From: Chlorobiota bacterium
GTDB taxonomy: Bacteria; Bacteroidota; Ignavibacteria; Tepidaquicellales; OLB5
Assembly (NCBI GenBank): GCA_022616535.1
Contig: JAKEEM010000055.1
Location: 1-64,000 of the forward strand
Direction: 5' to 3'
DNA length: 64,000 bases
The notes beneath the pieces were generated by a model. The model searched no databases, had not been told where the DNA came from, and saw only the letters and a list, made by a program, of their open reading frames with translations. Both the position numbers and the translations under genes were made by a program. Positions 42,807-51,605 of the stretch are shown in pieces (within the stretch, counting starts at the first letter, position 1; each line of letters starts with the position of its first letter).

Positions 42807-43170
42807 TGGAGATGCCGGGAGTCGAACCCGGGTCCGAGAACAAGACCATTAAAACGCCTACATTCATAGTTTACCTTTAGATTTCGCTTCTAAACTGCGC
42901 GGTAGACTGAGCCATTTAAAAGCTACACTTGATGTTATCTCGCTTCCCGGCTCAAGTTAACCGAAGAAGCCAGCTCATCATTATGGCGCCTTCTTGCCAT
43001 CCGGATGAGCAGCGGAGCGGCAGAAGACGAGCTGCTTTATTTATTAAGCAGCTAAAGCGTAATTATAGTTGTCGCTTATTTTTTGGTTCCAGCCTTTTTA
43101 AGGTGGGTTGCTGAGAACACCGAATGCAGTCTTAAACATCCACATTCCCGTCGAAACCAAGTTCATCCCC
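42807..43170 (-). ncRNA. ssrA: Transfer-messenger RNA
   Basis: 364 nt on the minus strand. The 5' end GGGGATGAACTTGGTTTCGA (from 43170) and the 3' end GGACCCGGGTTCGACTCCC with CATCTCC-A pair in the tRNA-like domain. The tag reading frame (43044-43076) encodes SDNYNYALAA and ends in TAA, followed by helix 5 and pseudoknot regions. CCA is not encoded. The first tag codon is AGC (Ser), not the usual Ala or Gly. Confidence 0.95.
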
Positions 43171-43236
43171 ATTTTAAAAATAATAAAAGAACAATTTACA
43201 CAATATTACAACATTATTTATGTTCTAACAATTCCA

Positions 43237-43710
43237 TTAAACGGTTAAGTCAAGCTCCATATATACAACTCCTTCAATAGGATTGTTATAATACGGCTGG
43301 ATTTCATAAAATCCCGCAGACCTGTAAATCTTTTGGGCTTCAATCATTTTTTCAGCGATTGTATCAAGCCGCATTTTTTTATACCCAATATTCTTCGCAT
43401 CGTTAATTACCATTTCAACCAGCTTTTTGCCTATTCCAAGCCCTCTAGCATTTTGCCTAACATATAGCCGTTTCATCTCGCAGATTCCGTCACCGATTTT
43501 TCTAAGCCCAATACATCCTGTGGATTCACCATCAATAGCAGCAATATACAGCCTGCCTTCCGGGGGAGCGTATTTGCCGGGAAGAGTTGCAAGCTCTTCA
43601 TCAAATCCCTGAAAACAAAATGAGTTACCTAACCAGTTAGAATATTCTAAAAACAATGACTTAATTTCCGAGATTTGCTGAGGGCTAACAGCGGGAACGA
43701 TTTCGTACAA
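43237..43710 (-). CDS. GNAT-family N-acetyltransferase
   Basis: 157 residues. The acetyl-CoA loop is RGLGIGKKL (motif A), preceded by MKRLYVR and followed by LDTIAEKMIEAQKIYRSAGFYEI. TTG start at 43710 with AAAGGA ahead. Substrate unknown. It has a divergent promoter overlapping that of queD. Confidence 0.88.
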   Translation of the reverse strand: MYEIVPAVSPQQISEIKSLFLEYSNWLGNSFCFQGFDEELATLPGKYAPPEGRLYIAAIDGESTGCIGLRKIGDGICEMKRLYVRQNARGLGIGKKLVEMVINDAKNIGYKKMRLDTIAEKMIEAQKIYRSAGFYEIQPYYNNPIEGVVYMELDLTV

Positions 43711-43733
43711 TACTCTTTCCTTTAAATTACAGG

Positions 43734-43751
43734 CAAATTTAGTTAACTTTG
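43734..43751. promoter_or_regulatory. Divergent, abutting promoters for queD and the GNAT gene
   Basis: TAACTTTG on the plus strand (43744-43751) and TAAATTTG on the minus strand (43741-43734) face away from each other with two bases between. The queD ATG is only 7 bases after its box, so its transcript is nearly leaderless. Polymerases could compete for the site. Confidence 0.5.
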
Positions 43752-43758
43752 TTGAATA

Positions 43759-44199
43759 ATGAAAATATCAAAAGAATTCCGCTGGGAAATGGGGCACAGG
43801 CTGCCTTTCCACAAAGGGTTGTGCAGGAATGTTCACGGACATTCATACAAAATGGTTGTAGAAATAACCGGTAAACTAAATAAAAACGGAATGATTATCG
43901 ATTTTTTTGATTTAAACAGGATCGTAAAACCGATAATCGACAAGTATGACCATGCATTCTTGTGCTGGAGAAATGATAAAAAACTGCGTGATTTCTTAAC
44001 CAGGAACAAAATGAAAAAAGTCGTTTCAGACTATAATTCAACGGTAGAAAATATTTGTTCGGATTTTTTAGAAAAGATTTCTGGTAAACTGCTTAGAATT
44101 AAAAATCACGGTTTTGATGAATTGACCGTTAAGATATATGAAACTCCAAATGCATATGCGGAAAAAAGCATTCTGCTTAGCAGAGGTCTAAGTTTATAA
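43759..44199 (+). CDS. queD: 6-carboxytetrahydropterin synthase
   Basis: 146 residues. Makes CPH4 from dihydroneopterin triphosphate in queuosine (7-deazaguanine) synthesis. Zinc ligands come from MGHRLP and VHGHSY; the active-site Cys is in FHKGLCRNVHGH. The YDHAFL and ETPNAYAE segments complete the T-fold enzyme. First gene of the queD-queE-queC operon. Confidence 0.93.
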   Translation: MKISKEFRWEMGHRLPFHKGLCRNVHGHSYKMVVEITGKLNKNGMIIDFFDLNRIVKPIIDKYDHAFLCWRNDKKLRDFLTRNKMKKVVSDYNSTVENICSDFLEKISGKLLRIKNHGFDELTVKIYETPNAYAEKSILLSRGLSL

Positions 44200-44856
44200 A
44201 TGGATAATCTTCATACATTAAAAATAAATGAGATATTCTACTCAATACAGGGTGAATCGACCAATTCAGGTTTGCCGTGTGTTTTTGTCAGGCTGACATA
44301 TTGCAACCTGCGCTGTGTTTATTGCGATACAGAATACGCATTTTTTGACGGTACTGATATGACAATTGATGAAATTTTGGCGGAGGTAAATAAGTATAAA
44401 TGCAAGCTTGTAGAAATTACCGGGGGGGAGCCACTTGTACAGGAAAGTGTTCACACTTTAATGAAAAATCTGTGTGATTTGAGTTATACAGTTATGATAG
44501 AAACAGGCGGTTCATTGCCGGTTGAAAAAATAGATAAACGCGTGAAAATTATTATGGATTTAAAAACTCCTTACAGCAAAATGGAAAATAAAAACCGGTA
44601 TGAAAATATTAATTACTTAAAACCAACTGATGAAGTTAAGTTTGTTATCGGAAACAGGGAAGACTATGAGTGGTCAAAAACAATTATTGAAAAGTATGAT
44701 TTAACAGGGAGAGTTTTACAGGTACTTTTTTCTCCGGTTTTTGATGTTATTGAAAACATTGATTTGGCTAAATGGATACTGGACGATAATTTGAATGTAA
44801 GATTTCAAATCCAGTTGCATAAATATATCTGGCACCCGGAAACCAGAGGAGTATGA
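44200..44856 (+). CDS. queE: 7-carboxy-7-deazaguanine synthase
   Basis: 218 residues, radical SAM enzyme. EIFYSIQGEST leads into the CNLRCVYC cluster motif (C35, C39, C42), here the CxxxCxxC form. VEITGGEPLVQ binds SAM. Converts CPH4 to CDG. Starts one base after the queD stop codon. Confidence 0.94.
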   Translation: MDNLHTLKINEIFYSIQGESTNSGLPCVFVRLTYCNLRCVYCDTEYAFFDGTDMTIDEILAEVNKYKCKLVEITGGEPLVQESVHTLMKNLCDLSYTVMIETGGSLPVEKIDKRVKIIMDLKTPYSKMENKNRYENINYLKPTDEVKFVIGNREDYEWSKTIIEKYDLTGRVLQVLFSPVFDVIENIDLAKWILDDNLNVRFQIQLHKYIWHPETRGV

Positions 44857-44894
44857 AATTAATTACGAATTAAGAATTTTAACTAATAAGCAGA

Positions 44895-45590
44895 GTGAAA
44901 GTGGATAAACAAAAAGCTGTAGTTCTTGTCAGCGGGGGTATGGATTCATTTGTAACGGCGGCAATTGCCTACATGAATTATGAAATGGCTTTTTTGCACT
45001 TGAATTATGGCCACAGAACCGAGAAACGAGAGCTTAAAGCTTTTAACGAAATATCTGATTACTACAGAATTAAACAAAGACTTGTTGTTAACATCGAACA
45101 TTTGTCTCAAATCGGCGGCTCTTCGATTACAGATAAAAATATTCAAGTAAGCAAGGCGGATTTGAATTATAAAGGAATTCCAAGCTCATACGTTCCGTTT
45201 CGTAATGCTAATATTCTTTCTATTGCTGTAAGCTGGGCGGAGGTAATTGGTGCAGCAAAAATATTCATAGGGGCTGTTGAGGAAGATTCAAGCGGCTACC
45301 CCGATTGCAGAGAAGTTTTCTATGATGCCTTTAATAAGGTTATTGAGCTTGGCACAAAACCCGAAATAAAAATAAAAATTGAAACACCAATTATTCATCT
45401 TAAAAAATATGAAATTGTAAAAAAAGGTGTCGAATTAAATGTACCGTTTGAACTCTCCTGGTCATGCTATAAAAACGAGGATAAAGCCTGCGGAGTGTGT
45501 GATTCCTGCGCATTACGGCTCAGAGGGTTCCAGCTGGCGGAAGTAGAAGACCCTATCGAATACGTTTTAAAACCCGATTTTCAAATTTAA
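44895..45590 (+). CDS. queC: 7-cyano-7-deazaguanine synthase
   Basis: 231 residues. ATP-dependent conversion of CDG to preQ0. The PP-loop [13 protein letters not shown] is at residues 10-22; zinc ligands come from [21 protein letters not shown]. Starts at GTG 44895. Completes the preQ0 route with queD and queE; no queF, tgt or queA is in the window. Confidence 0.94.
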   Translation: MKVDKQKAVVLVSGGMDSFVTAAIAYMNYEMAFLHLNYGHRTEKRELKAFNEISDYYRIKQRLVVNIEHLSQIGGSSITDKNIQVSKADLNYKGIPSSYVPFRNANILSIAVSWAEVIGAAKIFIGAVEEDSSGYPDCREVFYDAFNKVIELGTKPEIKIKIETPIIHLKKYEIVKKGVELNVPFELSWSCYKNEDKACGVCDSCALRLRGFQLAEVEDPIEYVLKPDFQI

Positions 45591-45626
45591 AATAATATCC
45601 AAATAACTTTTAATTCTAAAACTAAT

Positions 45627-46391
45627 ATGAAGAAATCAAAGATACTTAACGGCTTATTTCTAAATTTTTTGTTTGTATTATTATCAATTATGCTCCTGTT
45701 TTCCTGCGGGAAAAAGGATGAAGGAACAACCTCTGGAGATAAAAAAGAATCAACCTCAGATGATAAGACTTCGGAGGATAAATTATCGGAGACCTCACCA
45801 ATTTATGTACAATTCGAAATCAGCGGTTCAACAAAAGGTACTGTTGACGGCTATTATCATAATAAGAAGGCAAAAACAATGAGCCAGATGGAAACAGGCG
45901 GGATGAAGATTTCTGCCACTGCTTATTTCGATGGCGGTGAATATGTTCATATTATTAGTGAGGTTGCCGGAAAGAAAATGGGTATGAAATACAAGCGTGA
46001 TGATTTCGGCAAGAAAGAGGGTGAATTTGACGCAGTAACATTTAAGGACCAGCTTAAAAATATGGATAAAATCGGGCAGGAGGAAATTCTTGGCAAAAAG
46101 TGCGATATTTACAAGGCTAAGGACGGCAGTTATCAAATCAGCATATATAAAGAATTAGTGCCTCTTAAATTCAGCGGCAAAGATGGTAAAATGGTAATGG
46201 TGGCAAAGAAATTTGAAACGGACGCAAATTTTTCAGATGATATTTTTACGCCTCCTTCGGACGTTGACTATATGGACGCCGGCAATTTGATGAAAGATAT
46301 GAAGGATATGAAAAACATGAAGGACAAAGTGAAAGGACTGGAAGATAAGACAAAGGAGATGGAAGACATGATGAAGAAATATAAAAAGTAA
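45627..46391 (+). CDS. Lipoprotein with Met/Lys-rich C-terminal coiled tail
   Basis: 254 residues. Signal peptide ends in LLFSCGKK (lipobox Cys 27), then a Ser/Thr/Asp/Lys linker. The middle has GVKISATAYFDGGEYVHI-like beta segments, resembling LolA/DUF4412-type domains. The last 40 residues repeat MKDMKDMKNMKDK, a charged Met-rich helix. Function unknown; could bind lipids or metals. Confidence 0.75.
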   Translation: MKKSKILNGLFLNFLFVLLSIMLLFSCGKKDEGTTSGDKKESTSDDKTSEDKLSETSPIYVQFEISGSTKGTVDGYYHNKKAKTMSQMETGGMKISATAYFDGGEYVHIISEVAGKKMGMKYKRDDFGKKEGEFDAVTFKDQLKNMDKIGQEEILGKKCDIYKAKDGSYQISIYKELVPLKFSGKDGKMVMVAKKFETDANFSDDIFTPPSDVDYMDAGNLMKDMKDMKNMKDKVKGLEDKTKEMEDMMKKYKK

Positions 46392-46437
46392 TTTTTGTCA
46401 GAATTTTTTATTAACTGAAACTGTGACAATATTAAGT

Positions 46438-46445
46438 TATTTTTG
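46438..46445 (+). promoter_or_regulatory. Promoter -7 box for etfBA
   Basis: TATTTTTG, with CTG exactly 20 bases upstream in place of TTG. The etfB ATG is 29 bases downstream. Confidence 0.45.
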
Positions 46446-46474
46446 CTAAAAAAGGGAGAAAAACCATAATTCTT

Positions 46475-47221
46475 ATGAAAATTGCTGTTTGTATATCCCA
46501 GGTTCCGGATACCACTACTAAGGTTAAAATCGGTTCTGACGGGAAATCAATAGACCCGTCAGGAGTGACATTTATAATTAATCCTTACGACGAATTTGCG
46601 GTAGAAGAAGCTTTGAAATTAAAGGAAAAGCAGGGCGGCGAAACATTTGTTCTGACGCTTGGGAAAGATAGCGCTAAGGAAGTTATCAGAAAAGCTTATG
46701 CAATGGGTATTGAGAAGGGTTTATTGATAAAAAGTGAAACAGAGCTGGATTCCTACGCTGTTGCCCGCAATCTTGCTGATGTATTGAAGGATATTAATGC
46801 CGATATAATTTTATGCGGCAAGCAGTCGATTGATTTTGATAATAATCAGGTCGGCTCACTTTTGGCTGAAATGCTTGGTCTGCCCTCAATCAGCGTTGTT
46901 GTCGGCTTAACTGTGGAGGGCAACAAAGTCAGGGCAGAAAGAGAAGTCGAAGGCGGTAAAGAAGTGGTTGAATCCACACTGCCCGTAGTTATCTGTGCAC
47001 AAAGGGGATTGAACGAGCCGAGATACCCTAACTTAAAGGGCATTATGCAGGCAAAATCAAAACCTATAGAAGAAAAACAGCCGGCATATACACAAAACAA
47101 GATTGAAATATTATCAATGAGTCTGCCTAAGCCAAAGCCCAAAGGTAAAATTGTAGGAACGGATTTATCCGCAGTGCCTGAACTGGTAAGATTACTGCGG
47201 GAGGAGGCGAAAGTTATTTAA
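46475..47221 (+). CDS. etfB: Electron transfer flavoprotein, beta subunit
   Basis: 248 residues. Starts KIAVCISQVPDTT; FIINPYDEFAVEEALKLKE and the AMP/FAD-binding GKQSIDFDNNQVG and VLPVVICAQRGLNEPRYPNLKGIMQAK-type block mark EtfB. It takes electrons from acyl-CoA dehydrogenases. A near-canonical GGGAG precedes the ATG. Stop overlaps the etfA start (TAATG). Confidence 0.95.
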   Translation: MKIAVCISQVPDTTTKVKIGSDGKSIDPSGVTFIINPYDEFAVEEALKLKEKQGGETFVLTLGKDSAKEVIRKAYAMGIEKGLLIKSETELDSYAVARNLADVLKDINADIILCGKQSIDFDNNQVGSLLAEMLGLPSISVVVGLTVEGNKVRAEREVEGGKEVVESTLPVVICAQRGLNEPRYPNLKGIMQAKSKPIEEKQPAYTQNKIEILSMSLPKPKPKGKIVGTDLSAVPELVRLLREEAKVI

Positions 47222-48198
47222 TGAGTAAAGTTCTTGTATTTGTCGAATCCCGCGATAACAAAATCAAAAACTCAGGATTAGAGGCAGCCTGTACTGCAAC
47301 GAAGATTGCAGGCGATTTAGGCAGCGATATAGAATCGTTACTAATAGGCAGTGATGTTTCAAAAATCGCAAGTGAATTAAGTGCATACGGAATTAAAAAA
47401 GCGTTTGTGGTTGAAGATTCAAGGCTTGAGAAATACTCAACCACAGCATATTCAAAGATTTTGGCAGAAGCCGCAAGGCAAAGAGAAGCTGATATAGTTA
47501 TTCTTTCAGCGAGTGCTATGGGCAAAGATTTATCTTCCCGCGTTGCGGCAAAGTTAGATGCCGGGCTTGCGGTGGACTGCACAGATATTAAAGTAGAAAG
47601 CGGAAACATAATTGCCACAAGACCTGTTTATGCAGGTAAAGCATATATAGACATAAAGATAAAATCACCTGTAAAAATGTTTTCTTTAAGACCTAATGTT
47701 TTTAAGCCCCTAAAGACGGATGGAGTCGTAACGGTAGTTGAAAAGCTTTCGGTGAACTTGGGCGACTCTGATTTTGGCGCGCAGGTTAAGGAAGTTATAG
47801 TAAGCGACGAAAAGCTTGATGTTACAGAAGCTGATATAGTTGTTTCGGGCGGCAGGGGATTGAAGGGACCGGAAAACTATTATCTTGTGGAAGAACTTGC
47901 AAAAGTGCTTGGCGGCGCCTCAGGTGCTTCAAGAGCAATTGTAGATGCAGGGTGGAGACCGCACTCCGACCAGGTGGGACAGACAGGCAAAACTGTATCA
48001 CCGAGTCTTTACATTGCAATCGGAATCAGCGGAGCAATTCAGCATCTTGCAGGGATGTCTTCCTCAAAATGCATAGTTGCTATAAACAAGGATAAAGACG
48101 CACCTATTTTCCAAGTTGCTGATTATGGCATAGTTGGAGATGCTCTGGAAATCGTTCCAGAGTTAACTAAAGAATTTAAAAAGGTATTATCAAATTAA
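47221..48198 (+). CDS. etfA: Electron transfer flavoprotein, alpha subunit
   Basis: 325 residues. The C-terminal FAD domain has [57 protein letters not shown] and [20 protein letters not shown], the EtfA signature. It pairs with EtfB. Probably works with fatty-acid or butyryl-CoA oxidation enzymes such as hbd. Confidence 0.96.
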   Translation: MSKVLVFVESRDNKIKNSGLEAACTATKIAGDLGSDIESLLIGSDVSKIASELSAYGIKKAFVVEDSRLEKYSTTAYSKILAEAARQREADIVILSASAMGKDLSSRVAAKLDAGLAVDCTDIKVESGNIIATRPVYAGKAYIDIKIKSPVKMFSLRPNVFKPLKTDGVVTVVEKLSVNLGDSDFGAQVKEVIVSDEKLDVTEADIVVSGGRGLKGPENYYLVEELAKVLGGASGASRAIVDAGWRPHSDQVGQTGKTVSPSLYIAIGISGAIQHLAGMSSSKCIVAINKDKDAPIFQVADYGIVGDALEIVPELTKEFKKVLSN

Positions 48199-48237
48199 AT
48201 ATATTTTTTTATATTTAAGTAATTTAAAAGTTTTTTA

Positions 48238-48852
48238 ATGGATAACGACAAAGTTCAGGTAGATATATTAGGCTTATCGCCAACCCCCGCACCCGGCGGA
48301 AGCGGCTATGCGCTGATTTTAAAGGAAATCGGCGGAGACAGAAGATTACCTATCATAATCGGAAGCTTTGAGGCTCAGCACATCGCTTTGGAGCTTGAAG
48401 GAATAAAGCCACCCAGGCCGCTGACTCATGATTTAATAAGGAATGTTATAGAACAGCTGGGTTTTTCTATTTCCTATGTTTACATTAATGAATTGAGAGA
48501 CGGAACATTTTTCGCAAAAATTAAAATGGATGTCGGAAGCGTGGATGAAATTGACTCCAGACCGTCCGATGCAATTGCCCTGGCGTTAAAGTTTTCTGTC
48601 CCGATTTATGTTTCAGAGGAGGTAATGAATGAAGTAGCTTTTATTCCTGATAAAGACGGTGATGAGGAAGCCTCCGAAGGTGAAATATTTAAGAAAGCTG
48701 AGTCAACCGGGTTTTCAGAAGAACCGGCTGACCCTTATTCAAGAAAAATGAATAAACTCCAACTTGAATTAAAAACAGCAATTGAGAGCGAGGACTATGA
48801 GAAAGCCGCCTCAATCAGAGATGAGATAAAAAAACTTGAATTAAGCAGGTAA
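48238..48852 (+). CDS. Bifunctional nuclease-like protein with UvrB/UvrC motif
   Basis: 204 residues. The BFN/DUF151 domain (about 5-135) has LPIIIGSFEAQHIALELEGIKPPRPLTHDL and IDSRPSDAIALALKF. A C-terminal UVR-type helix pair (LQLELKTAIESEDYEKAASIRDEIKKLE) follows an acidic linker. BFN-domain proteins in Bacteroidota are widespread, role uncertain, perhaps nuclease activity. Confidence 0.9.
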   Translation: MDNDKVQVDILGLSPTPAPGGSGYALILKEIGGDRRLPIIIGSFEAQHIALELEGIKPPRPLTHDLIRNVIEQLGFSISYVYINELRDGTFFAKIKMDVGSVDEIDSRPSDAIALALKFSVPIYVSEEVMNEVAFIPDKDGDEEASEGEIFKKAESTGFSEEPADPYSRKMNKLQLELKTAIESEDYEKAASIRDEIKKLELSR

Positions 48853-48879
48853 TTTAATATGAACATTTAAAATAAATGA

Positions 48880-48908
48880 CCCTGCGCATAGCTTATGTGC
48901 GGGGTTTT
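48880..48908 (+). terminator. Terminator ahead of coaX
   Basis: CCCTGCGCATA (48880-48890) pairs with TATGTGCGGGG (48894-48904), with G-U pairs, then TTTT. It overlaps the region before the coaX ATG, which argues against the upstream start at 48876. Confidence 0.65.
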
Positions 48909-48911
48909 ACT

Positions 48912-49676
48912 ATGAATCTTGCGATAGATATAGGAAACAGCTTAACCCATTTTGCCGTTTTTGAAGGTCAAAAGGAAATTGAGAGCTTTACTGCTGCTAC
49001 TAATAATTTTGACAGGTCGGAACTATATAACAAATATTTTAAAAAGTATTCCGATAAAATTAAGGCTGTCGGTATTTCATCTGTTGTTCCTGCTGTGAGT
49101 GAAATCTGGAATCAATTATCGGAAATTTTTTTCAGGGTAAAACCGGTATTTATCAACAGTAAAATCAGGCTTCCGGTTAAGCTTAAAGTAGATAAACCCG
49201 CGTCATTCGGTTCAGACAGGATTTGCAATTCTGTTTTTGGTTATGAGTATTTTAAAAGGAAACAAAACCTTATTGTTATAGATTTTGGTACTGCGAATAC
49301 CTATGACGTAGTTTTAAAAAACGGTGATTTGGTAGGAGGAATAATTGCACCCGGCTTGGAAACATCAGCTAAGTCACTGAATGTAAGCACCGGTCAGCTC
49401 CCTGCTTTAAAGCATGCTGATTTCTTGTTTAAAAATTCAATCATTGGCAAAAATACAATTGATGCCCTCAGGTCAGGCTTGATGAATTATGCGTTATTCG
49501 CAACCGAAGGAATCGTGAAATCCGTTATTAAAGAATTTAAAAAAGATTTTAAAGTTATTATAACTGGCGGAAATGCAGGAAAATTAAAAAATAAATTTTC
49601 ATTTAAGCCCCTTTACATAGAAAACACGGTTTTGAAAGGCATTAACTTAATTCTCAATTACAGCAACAAGAAGTGA
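48912..49676 (+). CDS. coaX: Type III pantothenate kinase
   Basis: 254 residues from ATG 48912. First step of CoA synthesis. The ASKHA-type motifs are LAIDIGNS, SSVVPAVS, GSDRICNSVFG and IDFGTANTYDVV; later GGIIAPGLETSAKSLN. The upstream in-frame ATG at 48876 would place the first 12 residues in a terminator stem, so 48912 is preferred. Next gene overlaps by four bases. Confidence 0.93.
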   Translation: MNLAIDIGNSLTHFAVFEGQKEIESFTAATNNFDRSELYNKYFKKYSDKIKAVGISSVVPAVSEIWNQLSEIFFRVKPVFINSKIRLPVKLKVDKPASFGSDRICNSVFGYEYFKRKQNLIVIDFGTANTYDVVLKNGDLVGGIIAPGLETSAKSLNVSTGQLPALKHADFLFKNSIIGKNTIDALRSGLMNYALFATEGIVKSVIKEFKKDFKVIITGGNAGKLKNKFSFKPLYIENTVLKGINLILNYSNKK

Positions 49677-50092
49677 AAATTATAACTGAGCAGCATATTA
49701 TTAAGACAACAGGTAATTGTGATATAGTTGATATAACCGAAAATGTGAGATATAATCTGCTTACGCATAAGCTTAAGCATGGCAATGCAAATGTATTTGT
49801 TGTCGGCTCAACCGCTTCCATCAGCACAATTGAATATGAACCGGGCTTAAAAAAAGATTTGCCTGAAATTCTGGAAAAATTTATCCCTTCAAATAAAAGA
49901 TATCATCACGATGATACATGGGGCGACCACAACGGACATTCACATCTGCGCTCAACTCTTTTCGGCTGCTCTCAGACAGTCCCGTTTGTTAATGGCGAGC
50001 TTCTTTTGGGCACATGGCAGCAGATTATATTAATTGATTTTGACGAAAGACCCCGAACCCGGAAAGTCATAGTCCAATTAATAGGGGAATGA
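49673..50092 (+). CDS. yjbQ: YjbQ-family protein (UPF0047)
   Basis: 139 residues. The family block HDDTWGDHNGHSHLRSTLFG and the C-terminal GTWQQIILIDFDERPRTRKV are present. Members have been tested as thiamine phosphate synthases of last resort, but their main role is unsettled. GTG start 49673 overlaps the coaX stop (GTGA). Confidence 0.9.
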   Translation: MKIITEQHIIKTTGNCDIVDITENVRYNLLTHKLKHGNANVFVVGSTASISTIEYEPGLKKDLPEILEKFIPSNKRYHHDDTWGDHNGHSHLRSTLFGCSQTVPFVNGELLLGTWQQIILIDFDERPRTRKVIVQLIGE

Positions 50093-51561
50093 ACCGAAAA
50101 TCCGAAAGGCTTCTCTTATTTGCAATATTTATATTTTGTTTTTCATTAAGAATAGCATTTATAAACCAAAAAAATCTCTGGTTCGATGAGGTTTTTTCCT
50201 GGCACCTGACACTTGATTCCTTTTACGAAATAATTGTCAGAACATCTTATGATATACACCCCCCGCTTTATTATTTTATACTAAAGCTTTGGAGTTTTGT
50301 ACTTGGTGATTCTGTCATTTCATTAAGACTGATTTCAGCTGTATTTACGAGCTCGGCTATTTTTTTTATTTATCCTTTATGTAAAAAAATATTAAGCCCA
50401 ACTAACTCGTTTATTGTTTTGATATTATACTCAATTTCCCCTTTAGGCCTTTATTATTCACAAGAAGCAAGAATGGCTGCGATGAACTTGTTTCTCAATA
50501 TAGGTTCAGTGGTTTTTCTGGTAAAATTAATTGATGAACAGATAGATTTTCAAAGATTATTCAGAAATAAATATTTTTATTTATATTTGTTATTTACGAC
50601 CTTGGCTTTATACACGCATTATTTTTCATTTTTTATTTTAATCACCGAGTTATTATATTTAATGTATATCTTCCATTTAAACCTTATAAAGTATAAGCCA
50701 TATTTTGTAATTTACCTCCTTGTTTTCGTTTTATATCTTTTCTGGTTTCCTACTTTATACGAACATTTAGGCAGGGGACAGAAATGGAGAGTTTCACAAT
50801 CTGCACCGCAGGTTTTGGGCGAATATGTGAATTTTCTGAAAGATTTGAACCTTGGATTATACTACCATTATATTGATTTAGATATTGTAAAGTATATTAC
50901 AATAATTCTTTTATTAATTTTTATTTTATCTTTTATTGGTCTGTTTATAAAAAATAATATCAATGCCGATAAAACATTGGTTTTTATATTATTGCTTTCG
51001 TTTGTCCCTTTAGTTCTAGCCGGAGTTATATCGCTTAAACAAAAAGTTGAGTTCTACAGGTATTTAAGTATCATTATTCCTTATTTACTACTTTTTATTG
51101 TTTACGGTATTTCAAAATGGAACAATAAAATCTTAACAGTTGGAGTTCTCGGATGCTTTGCACTGGTAAACATTTATGGATTAGGTATTCACTACAGCTT
51201 TAAATTTAAAAATGATGATTACAGAACGCTTATTAATCAAATCAATACAGATTTTAGGCAAGGCGACAGAATTTACGCTGAACCGCATTATTACGGCTGG
51301 ATTATTGATTATTACAAAAAACAGAATAATTTGAAAATACCAAATACTGTCCCCATAAGGTATGGCTGGGATGAAGTACTTGATTCAATTAATACTCAAA
51401 AGCCGGAAAGATTTTGGGTGGTGATTGATTACAGCTCGGTTGATACAACAAATTATAAAGATTATATAACGAACTTAAGCCAAAAACATAAAAAAGAATT
51501 TAATATGACTTATTATTTAGCACCGACAAAGGTTGAGTTGTATAGGTTTTCACAAAAATAA
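50089..51561 (+). CDS. GT-C family glycosyltransferase, membrane
   Basis: 490 residues, about 10 membrane helices. The first periplasmic loop LWFDEVFS, followed by HPPLYYFILKLWSFVLG and SLRLISAVF, matches the ArnT/PMT_2 type of lipid-linked sugar transferase; the D-E pair is the likely metal/catalytic site. SPLGLYYSQEARMAA is also typical. Substrate unknown; may act on glycoproteins or lipids. Confidence 0.85.
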   Translation: MNRKSERLLLFAIFIFCFSLRIAFINQKNLWFDEVFSWHLTLDSFYEIIVRTSYDIHPPLYYFILKLWSFVLGDSVISLRLISAVFTSSAIFFIYPLCKKILSPTNSFIVLILYSISPLGLYYSQEARMAAMNLFLNIGSVVFLVKLIDEQIDFQRLFRNKYFYLYLLFTTLALYTHYFSFFILITELLYLMYIFHLNLIKYKPYFVIYLLVFVLYLFWFPTLYEHLGRGQKWRVSQSAPQVLGEYVNFLKDLNLGLYYHYIDLDIVKYITIILLLIFILSFIGLFIKNNINADKTLVFILLLSFVPLVLAGVISLKQKVEFYRYLSIIIPYLLLFIVYGISKWNNKILTVGVLGCFALVNIYGLGIHYSFKFKNDDYRTLINQINTDFRQGDRIYAEPHYYGWIIDYYKKQNNLKIPNTVPIRYGWDEVLDSINTQKPERFWVVIDYSSVDTTNYKDYITNLSQKHKKEFNMTYYLAPTKVELYRFSQK

Positions 51562-51563
51562 AA

Positions 51564-51588
51564 GGGACGCATATATGCGTCCCCTACA
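51564..51588. terminator. Perfect 20-bp palindrome between convergent genes
   Basis: GGGACGCATATATGCGTCCC (51564-51583) is a perfect palindrome with A and T tracts on both sides, suited to end transcription from both directions. Confidence 0.75.
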
Positions 51589-51605
51589 AAAACATTATAA
51601 ACAAA

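Noticed and set aside
42929..43114. Plus-strand frame over the tmRNA gene
   Set aside because: Lies within the antisense of ssrA; the RNA explains the sequence.
43083..43280. Plus-strand frame overlapping tmRNA and the GNAT gene end
   Set aside because: Antisense to both; no ribosome-binding site or family features.
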